Source: Lentisphaeria bacterium (GTDB taxonomy: Bacteria > Verrucomicrobiota > Lentisphaeria > Victivallales > Victivallaceae). Taken from it: DNA of 64,000 bases. This document shows positions 61,592-64,000 of this stretch, in pieces. The position numbers and the translations under genes were made by a program. The notes below the pieces were generated by a model, which was given only the letters and a program-made list of their open reading frames with translations, was not told the DNA's origin and did not search any database. The stretch lies in the NCBI GenBank assembly GCA_017504435.1, contig JAFVRD010000040.1, positions 1-64,000 on the forward strand, in the 5' to 3' direction. Position 1 is the stretch's first letter, and each line of letters begins with the position of its first letter.

Positions 61592-61773
61592 AGTAGTTCT
61601 GAAGCGGTGGTTACTTTGTGCAGATCACTGCAAACAAGTGCGACGGTAATGAATACTCCGGAATCATGCAGTGATCATAATTTACCTTGAGATCACTCCG
61701 TGAGAGCGTTATTTGTTTTTTCATCCCCCCAGAAAATTCTTTATCGCACAAATTGGATAAAAATTCAATTCAT
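61592..61773 (-). other. 182-bp gap with repeated GATCACTGCA half-sites
   Basis: GATCACTGCA (61623-61632) and its exact reverse complement TGCAGTGATC (61667-61676) form a spaced inverted repeat; a third GATCACT lies at 61691-61697. On the minus strand a 37-codon frame (61610-61723, beginning MKKQITLSRSDLK) crosses all of them; its ATG directly abuts a G6 run, so initiation is doubtful. The repeats may be operator sites for the permease gene. Confidence 0.4.
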
Positions 61774-63141
61774 TTATTCAATATTTTCCAACTTTCGATA
61801 TAATGTTCTGCGGCTGATACCAAGTTTGCGGGCGGCAGCCGCCCGGTTGCCGTTGCACTCTGCTAATGCTTTGCGGATCAATTCTTTTTCATTTGAACCG
61901 ATATCCAACGGGTCAGTTTCGGGTGTATTGACATGCAAAAACGCATCTGCCCATAAATCTTCCGGAACATCAGTTTTCTGCAAAATTTCATTTGCTGACA
62001 AAACCACCATGCGTTCAATGCAATTACGCAATTCCCGGATATTTCCCCGCCACGGAGCAGCTGACAGCAATTGCAATGCGTCCGGAGTTATCCCGGATAT
62101 ATTTTTCATATTTTCCGCGGCAAATTCTTGGATAAACGCCTCTGTCAAACGCGCGATTTCATCCCGTCGCTCCCGTAACGGAGGCAAATTTAAGTTTACT
62201 ACTGACAACCGGTAATAGAGATCTTCCCGGAACTCTCCGGCATCTACCATCGCTTTCAGATCCCGATTGGTCGCAGCAATCAATCGAAAATCACTTTTGA
62301 TTGTTTCATTACCGCCAAGTCTTTCAAAACTGCGGGTTTCCAACACCCGCAACAATTTCACCTGAGTCGCTGCGTCTATTTCACCGATTTCATCGAGAAA
62401 CAATGTCCCATGATCGGCAAGTTCAAATCTGCCGCGCCGCATTGCCATTGCATTGGTGAATGCACCACGTTCATGCCCGAATAATTCATCTTCCAGCAAT
62501 GAAGCACTCAAAGCCGCACAATGCACCGCAACAAACAACCCTGTCCGGTGACTGTTGTCATGAATAAATCTGGCAATGACCTCTTTTCCCGTACCGCTTT
62601 CCCCGAGCAATAAAACCGTTGAACGGCTGGGAGCAACTGCCAAAGCCGTATCATACACCTTACGCATCGGATCATTACCGGACTCCGGCAAAACTATTTC
62701 CGGTGCAGCAATAACAGATGTTTCCTTTTTATCAACGGCTGGTTCCGCCGTAACTTCCGGCAATGATTCATCTGTTTTGTTCAATGCCGCGGCAATCACT
62801 TCCTCAAGTTTACTCAGTTTTATCGGTTTGGTGATGAAGTCAAATGCACCGTGCTTCATTGCCTGTACCGCATCTGAAATGGAACCATAAGCAGTCAGCA
62901 TGACACACTTCGGACGTCTGGCCTTGGATTTTGCCGCTTCAAGCACACTCATTCCGTCCGCTTCCGGCATACGCAAATCGGTCAATACCAGATCGAAGTC
63001 CTTTTCCTGAAGCAATTTAATCGCCTCAGTTCCGTTTCCGGCACTCATAACATCATATTTGCGCCTGAGAAATACGGTCAAGGTCTCTCTGGTATTGAAT
63101 TCATCATCAACAACCAGTAATGACGGACGAGCATCAGCCAT
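61774..63141 (-). CDS. NtrC-family sigma54-dependent response regulator
   Basis: 455 residues in three domains: a receiver (VVDDE, phospho-acceptor Asp55 in LTDLRMP, KPIK), an AAA+ sigma54-activator module (Walker A GESGTGKE near 179, ELFGHERGAFTNA, GTLFLDEIGEID, REDLYYRL) and a Fis-type helix-turn-helix (NRAAAARKLGISRRTLYRKL). The sigma54-contact loop reads GAFTNA, not GAFTGA. The gene starts one base after argS stops, so the two are co-translated. No histidine kinase lies beside it. The long frame from 63195 begins inside argS and is rejected. Confidence 0.92.
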   Translation of the reverse strand: MADARPSLLVVDDEFNTRETLTVFLRRKYDVMSAGNGTEAIKLLQEKDFDLVLTDLRMPEADGMSVLEAAKSKARRPKCVMLTAYGSISDAVQAMKHGAFDFITKPIKLSKLEEVIAAALNKTDESLPEVTAEPAVDKKETSVIAAPEIVLPESGNDPMRKVYDTALAVAPSRSTVLLLGESGTGKEVIARFIHDNSHRTGLFVAVHCAALSASLLEDELFGHERGAFTNAMAMRRGRFELADHGTLFLDEIGEIDAATQVKLLRVLETRSFERLGGNETIKSDFRLIAATNRDLKAMVDAGEFREDLYYRLSVVNLNLPPLRERRDEIARLTEAFIQEFAAENMKNISGITPDALQLLSAAPWRGNIRELRNCIERMVVLSANEILQKTDVPEDLWADAFLHVNTPETDPLDIGSNEKELIRKALAECNGNRAAAARKLGISRRTLYRKLENIE

Positions 63142-63142
63142 A

Positions 63143-64000
63143 TTACATCGCCTCCGGCACACCGATAGTAAGAGTATGCAAACCGTCGGTAACAACTTTT
63201 TTCACCGCACCGGCGAGAGCCAGACGTGCTGCCGCCAAAGCAGGATCATCTGCACTTAAAACCGGACAGTCACGATAGAAGCGGTTGAATGCTTTGGCAA
63301 CTTCCAAAAGATATTCGACCAGCCCCGAACAATCCCGTTTTTCGGCGGCTGATTGCAAAACTGATGGATAGAAATAAAGTTTCACCGCCAATTCACGTTC
63401 AAATTGTGTGTTCAACAAACTCCAGTTGATATCGCCATCACGTTTTAATCCTTTTTCCACAGCTTTGCGTTCAATGGATGCAATACGGGTGGCAACATAT
63501 TGGACATAAGGTCCGGTATCGCCCTCAAAACGCAAAGAGGCAGCCGGATCAAATGTAATTGTGGTTTTGGGATTGAATTTCAAAAGCATGAATTTTAATG
63601 CGCCCAAACCGATGATTTCCCCCCGTTTGGCAAGTTCTTCAGCACTGACCTCATCTCCGCCGCGTTCAGCACAGGCGTTGCGTGCCAGAGTTGACATTTC
63701 ATCAAAAAGGTCATCGGCATCAACAACAGTACCTTCACGGCTTTTCATTCTGCCGTTGGGAAGATTGACCATACCGTAAGAGAGATGATAGAGATCCTTT
63801 GCCCATTCAAAACCGAGCCGTTTCATGATTTCAAACAACATCTGGAAATGCAGATTCTGTTCATCACCGACCACCCATATCATTGATTCAGGCAGGTAAT
63901 CATCGTATTTGCGTTTTGTGGTACCGATATCCTGAGTGATATACACACTGGTACCATCTGAACGCAGCACCACTTTTTTGCCCATTTTACCCAAATCACA
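63143..64000 (-). CDS. argS: Arginyl-tRNA synthetase (C-terminal part, 5' end beyond window)
   Basis: 286 codons to the window edge. The class I ArgRS C-terminal half is clear: VLRSDGTSVYITQDIGT, VVGDEQNLHFQMLFEIMKRLGFEW, the KMSKS-like loop NGRMKSREGTVV, and the anticodon-binding domain (GDTGPYVQYVATRIASIERKA, YRDCPVLSADDPALAAARLALAGAVKKVVTDGLHTLTIGVPEAM). The sequence runs in frame off the end of the window. It is followed one base later by the NtrC-family regulator. Confidence 0.95.
   Translation of the reverse strand, partial: CDLGKMGKKVVLRSDGTSVYITQDIGTTKRKYDDYLPESMIWVVGDEQNLHFQMLFEIMKRLGFEWAKDLYHLSYGMVNLPNGRMKSREGTVVDADDLFDEMSTLARNACAERGGDEVSAEELAKRGEIIGLGALKFMLLKFNPKTTITFDPAASLRFEGDTGPYVQYVATRIASIERKAVEKGLKRDGDINWSLLNTQFERELAVKLYFYPSVLQSAAEKRDCSGLVEYLLEVAKAFNRFYRDCPVLSADDPALAAARLALAGAVKKVVTDGLHTLTIGVPEAM

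Noticed and set aside
1-64000. tRNA, rRNA, CRISPR arrays, prophage or plasmid genes, chromosome origin
   Set aside because: None were recognised by eye in the intergenic spaces; gaps are short and hold only the promoters, terminators and repeats listed.

Overview
The window reads as bacterial chromosome from a Gram-negative member of the PVC superphylum, most like Lentisphaerota (Victivallales-type). This is inferred from gene content and style only; there is no rRNA here to confirm it. Supporting signs are a heptose-activation gene (rfaE2), a LolA-like protein and lipoproteins (outer membrane), McsA/McsB in a Gram-negative setting, type III glutamine synthetase, tandem secretin-like genes without neighbouring type II secretion genes, and a huge AIDA/RTX-repeat protein. 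No tRNA, rRNA, CRISPR array, prophage or replication origin was seen. The best promoters share a TTGnnA - 16/17 bp - TATATT pattern.

Layout. 1-3984 (minus): a lipoprotein and the N-terminal 1127 residues of an AIDA/RTX-repeat protein with an HExxH site. 4098-6808 (plus): aroE, prepilin peptidase, dCMP deaminase, rfaE2. 6800-15580 (minus): a long run from a class II aldolase/SDR fusion through a PfkB kinase, lon, a LolA-like protein and a polysaccharide deacetylase to an LTA-synthase-like membrane enzyme. 15652-19339 (minus): AICAR transformylase, TPR protein, TrmH-type methyltransferase, MraY/WecA-type transferase. 19491-21162 (plus): tmk and holB. 21188-24765 (minus): secretin-like pair 1 and a lipoprotein. 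24898-25180: a transposed MITE-like element. 25267-28183 (minus): GT39-type transferase, frr, HTH protein. 28433-31605 (plus): gpsA, TIM-barrel isomerase, nth, DUF374 acyltransferase. 31586-33062 (minus): membrane protein and a CorA-family transporter with a long structured leader. 33406-43968 (plus): mcsA-mcsB, coaE, rho, divIC-like, LysM lipoprotein, a frameshifted Bax-inhibitor-1 gene, coaB, psd, rhomboid, exported pyruvyl-transferase-like protein.

44048-48220: nagA divergent from a nucleotidyltransferase and a NahK-like kinase (amino-sugar salvage), then radC. 48498-51669 (plus): secretin-like pair 2, followed by a second copy of the MITE-like element (51747-52038). 52179-54438: an AlsT/AgcS symporter flanked by two paralogous small proteins of unknown function. 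54524-54896: an orphan ORF beside a decayed third element copy. 55020-57649 (plus): PTS-EIIA/CBS protein and ArsB/NhaD-like permease. 57842-64000 (minus): HAD phosphatase, glnN, TauE/SafE permease, NtrC-family regulator, argS (5' end beyond the window).

Most interesting is the 227-nt leader of the corA-type gene (33063-33289, minus). It has its own promoter, a well-placed 24-codon upstream ORF whose peptide begins MNSIDDPGP (acidic/proline-rich near the start, as in the Mg2+-sensing leader peptide MgtL), mutually exclusive helices overlapping that ORF, a 14-bp long-range helix, and a stem that can hide the corA ribosome-binding site. Together these suggest an undescribed translation-coupled cation sensor. 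Second are the repeat element, whose two full copies are flanked by 8-bp target duplications, and the duplicated secretin-like gene pairs.
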